Assembly (NCBI GenBank): GCA_934512105.1
Contig: CAKSWQ010000005.1
Coordinates: 1-64,000 of the forward strand
Direction: 5' to 3'
Length of the DNA: 64,000 nucleotides
Source: an uncultured Faecalibacterium sp.
GTDB lineage: Bacteria; Bacillota; Clostridia; Oscillospirales; Ruminococcaceae
Translations under genes and position numbers: made by a program
Notes under the pieces: model-generated
Told to the model about the DNA's origin: nothing
Database searches by the model: none
What the model saw: only the letters and a program-made list of their open reading frames with translations
Shown here: positions 31,853 through 41,656 of the stretch, piece by piece
Layout of the letters: every line of letters starts with the position of its first letter
Numbering within the stretch: the first letter of the stretch is position 1

Positions 31853-33882
31853 GTTGCGCTCTCTTTCTGTTGATTATTCTTAGGTTTATGGCCGGGCGCA
31901 GAGTTGGGCGCAAAGCGTGCGCCCGGGCTGGGCTGACGGCCTGCCGGGGCGGCAGTACGGGTGTTTTTTCCGGTGCTGCGCCCCTTCTGGCTGGAATGTA
32001 CGGTATAGGTGCCATCGTTGTGGATGGTCACCTCGGCGCTCTCTGCCCGGCGGGCGGTGCGCTGCACGGCGCGGCGGCCTGCGGCGGGTACCAGCAGAGG
32101 GATCAGGTCCTCCCGGTGGGTCAACTGCAAGGCCTTGACCACCTTTTCTGCGTTGCGAGGCTCGTAGTATTGCAGCAGTGCGCGCTGCAAAGCCTTGCCC
32201 TCGGGGGTCTTTTCCACAAACACCGGCTTGAGGGTGTAGGGGTCAAGGCCGGTATAGAACATACAGGTGCTCACGGTGCCGGGGGTGGGGTAGAAGTCCT
32301 GCACCTGCTCCGGGCGCATGTGGTTCTTATAAAGGTACTCGGCCAGATAGACCGCGTCCTTCAGGGTGCTGCCCGGGTGGCTGGACATGAGGTAGGGCAC
32401 CAGATACTGCTTTTTGCCCGCCTTCTTGCTCAGCTCGTAGAATTTATCCTTGAACTTATTAAAGGTCTCGATGGGCGGCTTACCCATGTAGGCAAGGGTG
32501 TTGGGGGCGCAGTGCTCCGGGGCGACCTTCAGTTGGCCGGACACATGGTACTCCACCAGTTCCTTAAAGAAGGTATCGTCCGGGTCAGCCATCAGGTAGT
32601 CGAACCGGATACCACTGCGGATGAACACCTTTTTCACGCCCGGCAGCTCCCGCACCCGGCGCAAAATTTTAAGGTAGTCGCTGTGATCCACGATCATGTG
32701 GGAACAGGTGGTGGGGGCAAGGCAGTGCTTGCCGCCGGTGCACATGCCGCGCAGCATCTGCTCGCGGCAGGAGGGGAAGCGGAAGTTTGCGGTGGGGCCG
32801 CCCACATCGTGGATGTAGCCCTTGAAATCCGGCTCGTGGGTCATGCGCTCGGCTTCTGCCACGATGCTGTCCGCGCTGCGGCTGGTGACGCGGCGGCCCT
32901 GATGCAGCTGGATGGCGCAGAAGTTGCAGCCGCCGAAGCAGCCGCGGTTCTGGATGATGGAGAACTGCACCTCGCGGATGGCGGGCACGCCGCCCATGCT
33001 CTCGTAGATGGGGTGGTAGCGGCGGGTGTAGGGCAGGGCGTACACCTTGTCCAGCTCTCCGCGCACCAGCGGCTTTGCGGGGATGTTCTGCACCAGATAC
33101 TTTTCGCTCTGCTTCTGCACGATGATCTGGCCGCTGACCACATCCTGATTGTCCATCTGGATGCGGCAGGCCTTGGCGTAGGCGGTCTTATCGGCGGCAA
33201 CCTTTTTAAAACCGGCGCACTCCACATACCGCTGGGGCAGATGGTCGAAATCGGTCAGGTAGCAGGTGCCGTTCACGTCCGTGATGGTCTCCACCGGCTC
33301 CCCGGCGGCCAGACGGCGGGCAATCTCCACGGTCTGGTGCTCGCCCATGCCAAAGCTGATGAGGTCCGCGCCGGAATCCTCCGCGATGCTGGGCAGCACG
33401 GTGTCCAGCCAGTAATCGTAGTGGGCGAACCGGCGCAGGCTGGCCTCCAGACCGCCTAAGATCACCGGCAGATCGGGGTAGGCCTGCTTGGCAAGCTTTG
33501 TGTACACGGTGGCGCTGCGATCCGGGCGGGCACCGGCCTTGCCGCCGGGGGAGTATTCGTCCTCGGCGCGGGGGATCTTTGCCACGGAATAGTGGCTGAC
33601 CATGCTGTCCACATTGCCGCCGCCGATGAAAAAGCCGTATTTGGGCTTACCGAACCGCTTGAAATCCTCGCAGTCGGTGTAGCGGGGCTGCGCCAGCACG
33701 CCCACCTTGTAGCCCTCGGCCTCCAGCAGGCGGCTGATGATGGCGGTGCCAAAGCTGGGGTGGTCCACATAGGCGTCACCGCCCACCACCACAAAGTCCA
33801 GCTGCTCCCAGCCCCGGGCTTCCATGTCCGCCCGGCTGATGGGAAGAAATTCGGTGTAGATCTGGGGAGTAGAATGTTCCAT
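31825..33882 (-). CDS. YgiQ-family radical SAM protein
   Basis: A 685-residue radical SAM enzyme of unknown reaction. An N-terminal B12-binding-like/DUF3362-type region (DFVVVGGDAYVDHPSFG, KPKYGFFIGGGNVDSMV) precedes the radical SAM core at ~290-540. The iron-sulfur motif is NRGCFGGCNFCAI (Cx3Cx2C), followed by GGPTANFRFPSC. The last ~80 residues are basic and low-complexity (RRAVQRTARRAES, KKKK end), probably disordered. It lies 8 bases after the methyltransferase gene. Family call is firm; the substrate is unknown. Confidence 0.92.
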   Translation of the reverse strand: MEHSTPQIYTEFLPISRADMEARGWEQLDFVVVGGDAYVDHPSFGTAIISRLLEAEGYKVGVLAQPRYTDCEDFKRFGKPKYGFFIGGGNVDSMVSHYSVAKIPRAEDEYSPGGKAGARPDRSATVYTKLAKQAYPDLPVILGGLEASLRRFAHYDYWLDTVLPSIAEDSGADLISFGMGEHQTVEIARRLAAGEPVETITDVNGTCYLTDFDHLPQRYVECAGFKKVAADKTAYAKACRIQMDNQDVVSGQIIVQKQSEKYLVQNIPAKPLVRGELDKVYALPYTRRYHPIYESMGGVPAIREVQFSIIQNRGCFGGCNFCAIQLHQGRRVTSRSADSIVAEAERMTHEPDFKGYIHDVGGPTANFRFPSCREQMLRGMCTGGKHCLAPTTCSHMIVDHSDYLKILRRVRELPGVKKVFIRSGIRFDYLMADPDDTFFKELVEYHVSGQLKVAPEHCAPNTLAYMGKPPIETFNKFKDKFYELSKKAGKKQYLVPYLMSSHPGSTLKDAVYLAEYLYKNHMRPEQVQDFYPTPGTVSTCMFYTGLDPYTLKPVFVEKTPEGKALQRALLQYYEPRNAEKVVKALQLTHREDLIPLLVPAAGRRAVQRTARRAESAEVTIHNDGTYTVHSSQKGRSTGKNTRTAAPAGRQPSPGARFAPNSAPGHKPKNNQQKESATWKTGKKKK

Positions 33883-33890
33883 AATTATCC

Positions 33891-35105
33891 TTATGCTTTT
33901 CTTTTTTTACATATAGTATTTGCTTCCGACATCTGTAACGCTATCTGCCGCTCAAAACTCGTCTCATAGCTTTCCAACACAATCATATTTTTAGGCAGTT
34001 GGTAACGTTCGCATTCTTTTACCGGCTCATTTACGATCAGGATATAAAATTGACAGTTGCGTTTATTTCCAGCGTCCTTCAGCAGTCCAGCAGCTTGAAG
34101 TACAGACTCATTCTCGCGCTGGATCTTCAACACTACGGGAGCACCTAGGTAATATTTTTTTAGAATCGCATCGATCCCTCGGTTGCGTTGTACTATATTA
34201 CAATCAAATTGTTTTAAAATCGCAAGTTCTTTTTCACTTTTTGTTTGGAATGCCTGTGTTCCAAGGCGTAAAACTCTTGATTCGGTTTTTTTGAGTTCTT
34301 TCCAACGTCTGTTACATAATTTGATTGCGTCAGGGCTTTCATCGATTCCGATTGATTCTCTTCCCAGTCGTTCTGCTGCGACGAGTGTTGTCCCGCTTCC
34401 GCAGAAAGGATCCAAAACTAAATCGTGCTCATCGGTACTGATTTTTATGATCCTTTCTAGTAATTCAACTGGTTTTTGCGTTGGATATCCAACGCGCTCC
34501 TTTGCTTTTGGATTCAAAAAAGGAATTTCCCATACGTCAGAGAGAGGAACACCCAATTTTTCTTTTGCAAGAAGAATATTTCCGCTGCTATCCCTTCGGT
34601 ATATTACTTTTCCGGTTTTATTTCTTTCCCGCTCTTGCAAAATCTGGTCGAGATTTGTCGTTGCAGAATACTCATTATAAAGGGTATGAAATTTGTAGCG
34701 GTTTGTTTTAGAATACCAAAAAATTGTTTGGTGTCCCGGAATAAGCCCCTTCTTAGAATTTGACCATCGTTTGTAACTCCAGATAATCTCACTGCGGAAG
34801 TTTTTTTCGCCAAAAATATCATCTAAAATGGTTCGTAAATAATGTGATGCTGAACTATCACAGTGTAAAAAAACGCTTCCTGTACAATTGATGATCCGAT
34901 GAGTCTCTATTAGTCTATCTCTCATAAACTCAATGTACTCTTTTTTTGAATCCCAGTAATCTGAAAAGCAGTATTCAACTCCACTTGAGTCTTTTAATTT
35001 TTGTTTTGTTTGTGAAAAAAAAGGTGGATCAAGATAGACCATGTCTATGGTTTCATCCTGAATACTTCTCATTGCTAACAGGCAATCATTCGTAATTAAT
35101 TTCAT
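33891..35105 (-). CDS. DNA methyltransferase of a type II R-M pair, with extra C-terminal domain
   Basis: A 404-residue amino-methyltransferase (N6-adenine or N4-cytosine). Catalytic motif IV DPPF at 26-29 precedes the SAM motif LDPFCGSGTTLVAAE at 231-245, the beta-class order. VGYPTQKPVELLERII is the usual motif X region. Residues ~280-404 are additional: RGIDAILKK at ~309-317 and VVLKIQREN at ~324-332 resemble the core of PD-(D/E)xK nuclease-like or Mrr-like domains. The start is the ATG at 35105, overlapping the endonuclease gene by 20 bases. The gene is clearly AT-richer than its neighbours, indicating transfer. Confidence 0.88.
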   Translation of the reverse strand: MKLITNDCLLAMRSIQDETIDMVYLDPPFFSQTKQKLKDSSGVEYCFSDYWDSKKEYIEFMRDRLIETHRIINCTGSVFLHCDSSASHYLRTILDDIFGEKNFRSEIIWSYKRWSNSKKGLIPGHQTIFWYSKTNRYKFHTLYNEYSATTNLDQILQERERNKTGKVIYRRDSSGNILLAKEKLGVPLSDVWEIPFLNPKAKERVGYPTQKPVELLERIIKISTDEHDLVLDPFCGSGTTLVAAERLGRESIGIDESPDAIKLCNRRWKELKKTESRVLRLGTQAFQTKSEKELAILKQFDCNIVQRNRGIDAILKKYYLGAPVVLKIQRENESVLQAAGLLKDAGNKRNCQFYILIVNEPVKECERYQLPKNMIVLESYETSFERQIALQMSEANTICKKRKA

Positions 35106-35733
35106 AAGCGTTATCCCTTGACTGCGCAATTACTTCTAAAATCTCTAATAAATCGATTCCAGTAAACTCTGAGATATATTTCCATGCTGCATCGCCATAA
35201 TAGTACTTTCCGCCTACTCCATGATAGAGCGTTTCCAATGTTTCTTGTATTTTTCTTGCTTGTGCACGCTGTGGATAATAAAACATAACTCGAACCGGCG
35301 TGTAGCCGTGTTCTTTGATTGCTTTCACGCGAGTGTGCTCTTTTGTGATATGATCTCCATCTGTTGTTGCGTCTCTCCACTTGATCTCATGTGCAATTGT
35401 TCCGACCAAACTATCGATTTCAAATGTTTTTGGACGAATGCTTAGAGTATTTAGAATTCGTTTCTTTTCAGCTTGAGGGTAGCGACTCCGAATACAGATT
35501 GCGGTTGCCTCCTCCAGAAATGCTCCGGCATATTTGTATAAAAATCGTCCTTTGTTTTGGTACAAATCAATTAAACTGCCTTCTTTATTTGTTACACCAA
35601 GAACCCGGTAAAGAAGATAGTGAGCATTATCATCTTTTTGCATTTCTTTTTCTCGCTGCAAAACCTGTTTTGCAAGTTCTTGTGCATAGTGGTCTGAAAG
35701 TTCTTTTATTTGAGTATAGACATTCATATCCAT
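35086..35733 (-). CDS. type II restriction endonuclease, ApaLI-like
   Basis: A ~215-residue nuclease partner of the downstream methyltransferase. The catalytic core is visible as FEIDSLVGTIAHEIKWRD: Asp107, Glu116 and Lys118 form a PD-(D/E)xK site. The following block DATTDGDHITKEHTRVKAIK and the GVGGKYYYGDAAWKYI segment are recalled as the ApaLI family pattern (ApaLI cuts GTGCAC), but this was not aligned. The start chosen is ATG 35733, 9 bases after AAGGAAGG; a TTG at 35739 and an ATG at 35727 are alternatives. It lies 16 bases after the ftsK stop, and its AT-rich codon use differs sharply from ftsK. Confidence 0.8.
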   Translation of the reverse strand: MDMNVYTQIKELSDHYAQELAKQVLQREKEMQKDDNAHYLLYRVLGVTNKEGSLIDLYQNKGRFLYKYAGAFLEEATAICIRSRYPQAEKKRILNTLSIRPKTFEIDSLVGTIAHEIKWRDATTDGDHITKEHTRVKAIKEHGYTPVRVMFYYPQRAQARKIQETLETLYHGVGGKYYYGDAAWKYISEFTGIDLLEILEVIAQSRDNAYEINYE

Positions 35734-35749
35734 CTTCAATGTCCTTCCT

Positions 35750-38608
35750 TTATTCCTCCGGTTGGTTCATCTGCATTTCCAGCCACTGCTGGCGGCTGAT
35801 GAGCACGGCGCGGGGCTTTGCGCCCTCGTAGGGGCCGATGATGCTCTTTTGCTCCATCTCGTCCATGATGCGGGCGGCGCGGGCGTAGCCCAGCTTGCAG
35901 CGGCGCTGCAACAGGCTGGTGGAGGCCTGACCGGCGTCGATGACCACATCCACGGCCTGCTTGAACATGGGGTCGGAGCCTGCGTCCTCCTCGGCGTCGG
36001 CACCGCCGCCGCCCTTTTTGCCGTCCTGAATGGCGTGCTTTTCCATGGCCTCGATCATGGCCTCGTCATACTGCACGGTGGCGCTGGATTTGATGAAGTC
36101 CAGCACCCGGCTGATCTCTTCATCCCGCACAAAGGTGCCCTGAATGCGGGTGGGCTTTGGTGCGCCCACAGGCATAAAGAGCATATCGCCCTGACCCAGC
36201 AGCTTTTCTGCACCGGCACCGTCCAGAATGGTGCGGCTGTCCACCTGACTGGACACCGCAAAGGCGATGCGGCTGGGGATGTTGGCCTTGATCAGGCCGG
36301 TGATCACGTCCACGCTGGGGCGCTGGGTGGCAACGATCAGGTGCATACCGGCGGCACGGGCTTTCTGGGCGATGCGGCAGATGGAATCCTCCACGTCCTT
36401 GCCCACCACCATCATCAAATCGGCCAGCTCGTCGATGATAATAGCGATGTAGGGCATCTTTTCCAGCTCCGGCTGCTCGGCAGCCAGCTTGTTGAAGGAC
36501 TTGATATCGCGCACGTTGTTTTCTGCAAACAGGCGGTAGCGGCGCTCCATCTCCTGCACCGCGCTGCCCAGTGCACCGGCGGCCTTGCGGGGCTCGGTGA
36601 CCACCGGCATCAGCAGGTGGGGGATGCCGTTATACTCGGCCAGTTCTACCACCTTGGGGTCGATGAGCAGCAGCTTGACGTCCTCCGGGCTGGAGCGGAA
36701 CAGCAGGCTCATGATGATGCTGTTCACGCACACAGATTTACCGCTGCCGGTGCTGCCCGCGATGAGCAGGTGGGGCATCTTGCACAGGTCTGTTACCTGC
36801 GCCACACCGGCAATGTCCTTGCCAAGGGCGATGCCCAGCGGCGAGCTCATGCGCAGAAAACTCTGGCTTTCAAAGATGCTGCGGATGTACACGGGGGTCT
36901 TTTTGTGGTTGGGCACCTCGATGCCCACGGCGGGCTTGCCGGGGATGGGGGCTTCCATACGCACGTCCGCCACCGCGAGGTTCAGGGCGATATCGTCTGC
37001 CAGCGAGGTGATGCGGCTGATCTTCACGCCCGCCATGGGCTGCAGCTCGTACCGGGTAACAGAGGGCCCGCGGGAGATATCCAGCACCCGGGTGCGCACG
37101 CCGAAGCTTTCCAGCGTGTCCACCAGCTTCTGGGCGTTGGCCTTCAGTTCCTCCTGTGCACCAGGGTCGCTTTCCTCCTGCGATTTTTCAAACAGCTCGA
37201 TGGGTGGGTACTGGTACTCGTAGGTATCCACCGGCTCTGCTTCCTCGGCGGGGGCGGTGGCGGCTGCCTGCTCGGAGACGGAGGGCTTTTCCATGGCCGC
37301 TGCCACCAGCGAGTTGATGTCCTTTTCCTCTATCGGCTCGGCGGTGATGCTGATCCAGCCGTCCTCGTCCGGCGCAGAGCGGAACGCCACGGCGTTCTCG
37401 GCGCTCACCCGGGGCACGGCGGGCTGGATGGGCGCAGCCTCCGGCGGCTGCGGCATCTGCGGCTGCACCACCGGCGCTGCCGGTTGGACGATGGGGGTAT
37501 CAAAAGCAGGGGCAGGTTCTTCCGGCTGCGGGGCGTCCTTGGCAAAGAAATCTGCCGCAGCGGTGACCACCGGGTCTGCCACGATGGGCGGCGGCGTGGG
37601 CTTGGGCGCAGGGCGCAGCGGGTCCTGCCCAAAAGTGCCGCCCGGCCCGACGATCAGCGGCTCAATGGGCTCGCTGCCGCCCTCGGAAAGGGCGGTGTGG
37701 TCGGGACCAAGGTCTACGTCAAAGGCGGCGCGGGGATGGGCAACGCTGACCCGCACCGGGGTGATGGGCGGTGCAGCAGGCTCCGGCTGAGCAGGGGCGG
37801 CGGGTGCGGCTTCAGCGTCCGCAGCGTCTGCTTCCATCTCCTGCGTTACCTTGTGTCCCCAGCGCAGCACGCCGGACATCCAGTCCGGTACACCCAGATG
37901 CAGCCCGGCGGGCTCGTCCGCTTCATCCAGCGGTTCGTCCTCGGCTTCGTCGTATTCCTCGTCGATCTCCTGCTCTGCCTGCCGGATGGCGGCGCGCTCG
38001 GCGCGGCGGGCAGCGCTCTGCTCTGCAAAGGCGGAGCCGCGGGCGCGGATGCCGCCGGTGACGGCGCACAGCCAGACCCAGACCTCGGCGGGGGTGATAT
38101 CAAAAATGTACAGGCTGCCGCACAGCAAAAGCACGATCATGATGAGGTTTGCCGCCGGGCGTCCGCACAGCAAAAGCAGCACGCCGCCCAGCACAAAGCC
38201 TATTGCGCCGCCGGAGAGCCATGCGCTGACGCCGTTGGCGTAGCAGGCAGAAAGCATTTGCAGCGCCGACAGCCCCTGCGGCTGGATATCGGAAAACACG
38301 ATGACCGTGCCGCAGACAAAGACAAGCCCCAGCACCAACTTGAGGATGCGGGACAGCAGCTCCTCGCCCCGGGTGTACAAAACGGCCAGACAGCACACGG
38401 CTGCACCCAGCACAAAGCTGCCGCAGCCGAACAGCCCGAACAGCACATCATGGAGCACCCGCCATGCGGAATCGCCCTGCACAAAGGCCAGCACCATCAG
38501 CAGCAGGCCGCCGAACAGGGTGCCAAGCCCTGCCGGGAGCCGCTGTTCTGCCTTTTTACGGCGGGCAGCAGTACGCCGTTTCGTTGATTTTCGCTTTTTC
38601 GTTGCCAT
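35750..38608 (-). CDS. ftsK: DNA translocase FtsK/SpoIIIE
   Basis: Pumps chromosomal DNA through the division septum. 952 residues from [13 protein letters not shown] at 38608. Four or more N-terminal membrane segments (~30-190) precede a long acidic/Pro/Ala-rich linker (~200-440). The motor domain follows: [17 protein letters not shown] (Walker A), [12 protein letters not shown] (Walker B) and [20 protein letters not shown]. The C-terminal winged helix ([20 protein letters not shown]) reads DNA polarity sequences. tepA lies upstream as in Bacillus. An R-M pair has been inserted directly behind its stop codon. Confidence 0.95.
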   Translation of the reverse strand: MATKKRKSTKRRTAARRKKAEQRLPAGLGTLFGGLLLMVLAFVQGDSAWRVLHDVLFGLFGCGSFVLGAAVCCLAVLYTRGEELLSRILKLVLGLVFVCGTVIVFSDIQPQGLSALQMLSACYANGVSAWLSGGAIGFVLGGVLLLLCGRPAANLIMIVLLLCGSLYIFDITPAEVWVWLCAVTGGIRARGSAFAEQSAARRAERAAIRQAEQEIDEEYDEAEDEPLDEADEPAGLHLGVPDWMSGVLRWGHKVTQEMEADAADAEAAPAAPAQPEPAAPPITPVRVSVAHPRAAFDVDLGPDHTALSEGGSEPIEPLIVGPGGTFGQDPLRPAPKPTPPPIVADPVVTAAADFFAKDAPQPEEPAPAFDTPIVQPAAPVVQPQMPQPPEAAPIQPAVPRVSAENAVAFRSAPDEDGWISITAEPIEEKDINSLVAAAMEKPSVSEQAAATAPAEEAEPVDTYEYQYPPIELFEKSQEESDPGAQEELKANAQKLVDTLESFGVRTRVLDISRGPSVTRYELQPMAGVKISRITSLADDIALNLAVADVRMEAPIPGKPAVGIEVPNHKKTPVYIRSIFESQSFLRMSSPLGIALGKDIAGVAQVTDLCKMPHLLIAGSTGSGKSVCVNSIIMSLLFRSSPEDVKLLLIDPKVVELAEYNGIPHLLMPVVTEPRKAAGALGSAVQEMERRYRLFAENNVRDIKSFNKLAAEQPELEKMPYIAIIIDELADLMMVVGKDVEDSICRIAQKARAAGMHLIVATQRPSVDVITGLIKANIPSRIAFAVSSQVDSRTILDGAGAEKLLGQGDMLFMPVGAPKPTRIQGTFVRDEEISRVLDFIKSSATVQYDEAMIEAMEKHAIQDGKKGGGGADAEEDAGSDPMFKQAVDVVIDAGQASTSLLQRRCKLGYARAARIMDEMEQKSIIGPYEGAKPRAVLISRQQWLEMQMNQPEE

Positions 38609-38702
38609 TCTACTCTCTTCCCCAACTTCCCATAGACACAATATTTGATTTTACTATTGTACCACGCAAGGGCAAAAATGGCAAACCATAATGTTGTTTT
38701 TA

Positions 38703-39386
38703 TTATTCCCGCTCAATTTCCTTATACAGCCACGCCAGCGCGTCCGAAAGACCGCCCAGTTCGTCAATCAGCTTTTCCTTTACGGCGCGGCGTCCGTCCA
38801 GCACTGTGCCCATGTCCATCACCAGCTCCCCGGTGTGGAGCATCAGCTGGGTGTAGCGCTTTTCCGGCATACCGCTGTGGGCAGCTACAAAGCCGGTGAT
38901 GCGCTGCTGCATCTGCTCGAAGCAGTGCATGGTCTGCGGCACGCCCAAGATCAGCCCGGAGTGCCGCACCGGGTGCACCGTCATGGTAGCGGTGGGTACG
39001 ATGAAGCTGTGCCGCGCACTGACCGCCAGCGGGATGCCGATGGAGTGCCCGCCGCCCAGCACCAGCGTGGCGCTGGGCTTGGAGATGCTGGCGATCAGCT
39101 CTGCCAGCGCAAGGCCGGTCTCCACATCGCCGCCCACCGTGTTCAGCAGCACCAGCAGCCCCTCGATGCGGGGGTCCTCCTGCACTGCCACCAGCTGCGG
39201 GATGACGTGCTCATATTTGGTGGTCTTTTGCCCCTGTGGCGCTTCGGTATGCCCTTCGATCTGGCCGATGACGGTCAGGCAGTGGATGACATGACCGCCC
39301 CGGGTCAGGGTGACCGTGCCCAGATCCTCGATGTCCTCTTTTTCCATTCGGTGCTGCTCTGCGGGGGTGTCTTTTGCCGTATCCAT
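38703..39386 (-). CDS. tepA: ClpP-like serine protease TepA (translocation-enhancing protein)
   Basis: A 227-residue ClpP/crotonase-fold protease. The block GLLVLLNTVGGDVETGLALAELI is the ClpP-family oxyanion region, LVLGGGHSIGIPLAVSA holds the nucleophile Ser, and ATMTVHPVRHSG the catalytic His. The N-terminal ~30 residues are charged and there is no signal peptide. In Bacillus TepA is encoded next to spoIIIE and helps degrade exported-protein signal peptides. The same neighbourhood here supports the name. It lies ~95 bases upstream of ftsK on the same strand. Confidence 0.88.
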   Translation of the reverse strand: MDTAKDTPAEQHRMEKEDIEDLGTVTLTRGGHVIHCLTVIGQIEGHTEAPQGQKTTKYEHVIPQLVAVQEDPRIEGLLVLLNTVGGDVETGLALAELIASISKPSATLVLGGGHSIGIPLAVSARHSFIVPTATMTVHPVRHSGLILGVPQTMHCFEQMQQRITGFVAAHSGMPEKRYTQLMLHTGELVMDMGTVLDGRRAVKEKLIDELGGLSDALAWLYKEIERE

Positions 39387-39507
39387 GCGCGTTCTCCTTC
39401 CGTAGCGGGGTCTTTGTGGGGTCAGTATCCCCCGGCGTCCGGGAAACTATGCAGGAGAGGGAATACCAAAAACTTTGTGAATTTTTTGCTTTTTTACAAA
39501 TAGGTAT

Positions 39508-39535
39508 TTGACATTCGTCTATCATGCTGTATACT
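39508..39535 (+). promoter_or_regulatory. sigma-A promoter of rex-tdk
   Basis: TTGACA (39508-39513), 16-base spacer, TATACT (39530-39535), about 100 bases before rex. Confidence 0.75.
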
Positions 39536-39640
39536 TTAAATAATATAACAGGATAAATTGGAACATCTCTCTGCGCGCAAAGAAGCCCCTTGCATGGCGG
39601 CAGAAGCTGCAGCGCGTTGGGCAGAAAGGAGAATTTTGCT

Positions 39641-40282
39641 ATGAACACCCCCCAGAAAGCATCGATCCCTGTGATCAAGCGTCTCCCCAAATATTACCGG
39701 TATCTGCGCTCTTTGCAGGCCGATGGCATTACCAGCATCTCCTCCCGGGAGCTGGCCTCTCAGATGGGCACCACCGCCTCGCAGGTGCGGCAGGACTTTA
39801 ACTGCATCGGTGACGTGAACGGCCGGCAGGGCATCGGCTACTCGGTGGAGAACCTGCTTTCCATTCTGGAAAGCCTGCTGTTCGGCAACGGCGACCGTCT
39901 GCCCACCATCCTGATCGGCTGCGGCCGCTTGGGCAAGGCTGTGAGCCGCTTTATCACCACCGATACCAACGGCTACAAGCTGATCGCTGCCTTTGATGTG
40001 GCAGAAAACGAGGTAGGCAAGGAGATCAGCGGCATCCGCATCCGGCACATTGACGAGCTGGAGGCCTTCTGCGAGGAAAACAAGCCCAAGGTGGCGGTGC
40101 TCTGTGTGCCCCGCGACGGTGCACAGCAGGTCAGCGGACGGCTGGTGGATCTGGGTATTGAGGGCTTCTGGAACTTCTCCCACTATGACCTGTCGGTGCC
40201 GTACCCCAATGTGGTGGTGGAAAACGTCCATCTGGGCGACAGCCTGATGAGTTTGGGCTACCGTCTGCGCAATCAGGAGTGA
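39641..40282 (+). CDS. rex: redox-sensing transcriptional repressor Rex
   Basis: Senses the NADH/NAD+ ratio and represses fermentation genes. 213 residues from the ATG at 39641 behind AAAGGAG. The N-terminal winged helix (IPVIKRLPKYYRYLRSLQAD, SSRELASQMGTTASQVRQDF) includes the diagnostic PKYYRYL and QVRQDF. The NAD domain has ILIGCGRLGKAVSRF and ends with helix VENVHLGDSLMSLGYRLRN, which swaps between subunits. First gene of a two-gene unit with tdk. Confidence 0.95.
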   Translation: MNTPQKASIPVIKRLPKYYRYLRSLQADGITSISSRELASQMGTTASQVRQDFNCIGDVNGRQGIGYSVENLLSILESLLFGNGDRLPTILIGCGRLGKAVSRFITTDTNGYKLIAAFDVAENEVGKEISGIRIRHIDELEAFCEENKPKVAVLCVPRDGAQQVSGRLVDLGIEGFWNFSHYDLSVPYPNVVVENVHLGDSLMSLGYRLRNQE

Positions 40283-40286
40283 CGGC

Positions 40287-40892
40287 ATGGCAAAATTGTA
40301 TTTCCGCTACGGTGCCATGAACAGCGGCAAGAGCACGGCGCTGATGCAGGTGGCACACAACTACGAAGAGCAGGGCATGAAGGTGCTCATTTTAAAGCCG
40401 CAGGTGGATACCAAGGGCGGCGGGGAACTGGTGAGCCGACTGGGCGTGCGCCGCAGAGCAGATCTGCTGATCCCGCCGGAGCTGGATGTGTTCGAAGCCG
40501 TACAGGCGGCAAACACTGCTTCTGGGCCGCTGGCCTGTGTGCTGTGCGACGAGAGCCAGTTCTTCACCCCGGAGCAGGCCGAGCAGCTGTTTATGATTAC
40601 GGTGGATCTGAACATCCCGGTGATCTGCTACGGTCTGCGGGCAGATTTTTCCCTCAAGGGCTTCCCGGGCTCTACCCGTCTGCTGGAGTTGGCGCACACC
40701 ATCGAGGAGATGAAAACGATATGCACCTGCGGGCGCAAGGCCATCTGCAACTGCCGCAAGGTGAATGGGCAGTTCGTCTTTGAGGGCGAGCAGGTAGCCA
40801 TCGACCTTGAAAACGATGTGCAGTACGTCAGCATGTGCCCACAGTGCTACTTCAAGGCACGGCGGGCGTTCTACGCTGCAAAGAAAAACTGA
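40287..40892 (+). CDS. tdk: thymidine kinase (type II)
   Basis: Salvages thymidine to dTMP. 201 residues: FRYGAMNSGKSTALMQ is the P-loop, CVLCDESQFFTPEQ the Walker B/DESQF block and CYGLRADFSLKGFPGS the lasso region. CTCGRKAICNC and CPQC supply the structural zinc ligands. It starts 4 bases after rex, so the two are co-transcribed, and is closed by a terminator. Confidence 0.96.
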   Translation: MAKLYFRYGAMNSGKSTALMQVAHNYEEQGMKVLILKPQVDTKGGGELVSRLGVRRRADLLIPPELDVFEAVQAANTASGPLACVLCDESQFFTPEQAEQLFMITVDLNIPVICYGLRADFSLKGFPGSTRLLELAHTIEEMKTICTCGRKAICNCRKVNGQFVFEGEQVAIDLENDVQYVSMCPQCYFKARRAFYAAKKN

Positions 40893-40911
40893 GAGAATTT
40901 TAATATGTATA

Positions 40912-40948
40912 TAAGCCGCTGCACCGCGCCGGGTGCAGCGGCTTTTTT
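40912..40948 (+). terminator. terminator of rex-tdk
   Basis: AGCCGCTGCACC pairs with GGTGCAGCGGCT around GCGCCG, followed by TTTTTT. Confidence 0.9.
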
Positions 40949-40967
40949 GCGGGTTTGCGGAAGAGTT

Positions 40968-41211
40968 ACCCCCTCAGTCAAGCCCTGTCGGGCTTGACAG
41001 CTCCCCCAAGGGGACGCCTTTGCACTATGCCGGAAACCTTCCCGCCGCCACCAAAAGCCGTCCCCTTGGGGAAGGTGGCATCGCCGCAGGCGATGACGGA
41101 AGGGGTGACTTCGCAAGCAACGTTGCACTTTAGCCGCAAACCTTCCCACCATGCCAAAGGCTCCCTCCCAGAGGGAGCTGGCAAAACCGATAGGTTTTGA
41201 CTGAGGGAGTT
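40968..41211. repeat. dispersed intergenic repeat, ~244-base long form
   Basis: Ends are ACCCCCTCAGTCAA and the inverted TTGACTGAGGGAGT. Internal hairpins include CAAGCCCTGTCGGGCTTG and the block GCCGTCCCCTTGGGGAAGGT, shared with the 28492 and 62475 copies. No gene is seen. Confidence 0.8.
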
Positions 41212-41237
41212 CAGTCCCCAACAAGCTGTATACAGAC

Positions 41238-41324
41238 TGATATATCAATTTGTTGTGTTTGAGGGCGGCTACTGATATATCAACTGGGCGAAATACGCAC
41301 GTTTTTTGCACTATTGATATATTA
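41238..41324. promoter_or_regulatory. three palindromic TGATATATCA boxes
   Basis: TGATATATCA occurs at 41238-41247 and 41273-41282, with a variant TGATATATTA at 41315-41324, start spacings 35 and 42 bases. They lie ~390-480 bases upstream of the sugar-binding lipoprotein gene in a region without any gene. Possibly operator sites. Confidence 0.4.
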
Positions 41325-41626
41325 GTTCTGACAGGGCATTTGTTCGCCGCAGGGAAGAAGGAACAGCGGGAAAGCAGTGCGGACAGCAGCTGCAAAGCGT
41401 AAAATTTTACAGTCAGAGCAGTAAATGTGGCAGGAATTATTGAATTTTCGATGTTATGCCCCTGTTGCATCCCAGATTTTTATGCAAGTCATTGAAGTAT
41501 ACAAGTTGCACAGTTTTTCGGCGCAAGTTTATTCATTTCGGCAAGGACGTCGAATCTGTTCTGAAAACAAGAGCAATATTTGTACGTTTTTATCTTGTAT
41601 CACTGTAAATTGCATCTTTCTTTTTC

Positions 41627-41656
41627 TTGCAGCTTTTGTTATCATAATTGTATACA
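41627..41656 (+). promoter_or_regulatory. putative promoter of the sugar ABC operon
   Basis: TTGCAG (41627-41632), 18-base spacer, TATACA (41651-41656), 60 bases before the lipoprotein start. The rest of 41325-41715 shows no gene. Confidence 0.5.

Noticed and set aside
35762-38587. 941-codon plus-strand frame opposite ftsK
   Set aside because: Antisense shadow; the minus-strand frame has complete FtsK Walker motifs and a winged-helix domain.
39470-39505. Rex-type operator (TTGTGAA near 39475) for autoregulation
   Set aside because: Only one half-site matches the TTGTGAANNNNTTCACAA pattern; the other half is T-rich and does not fit.
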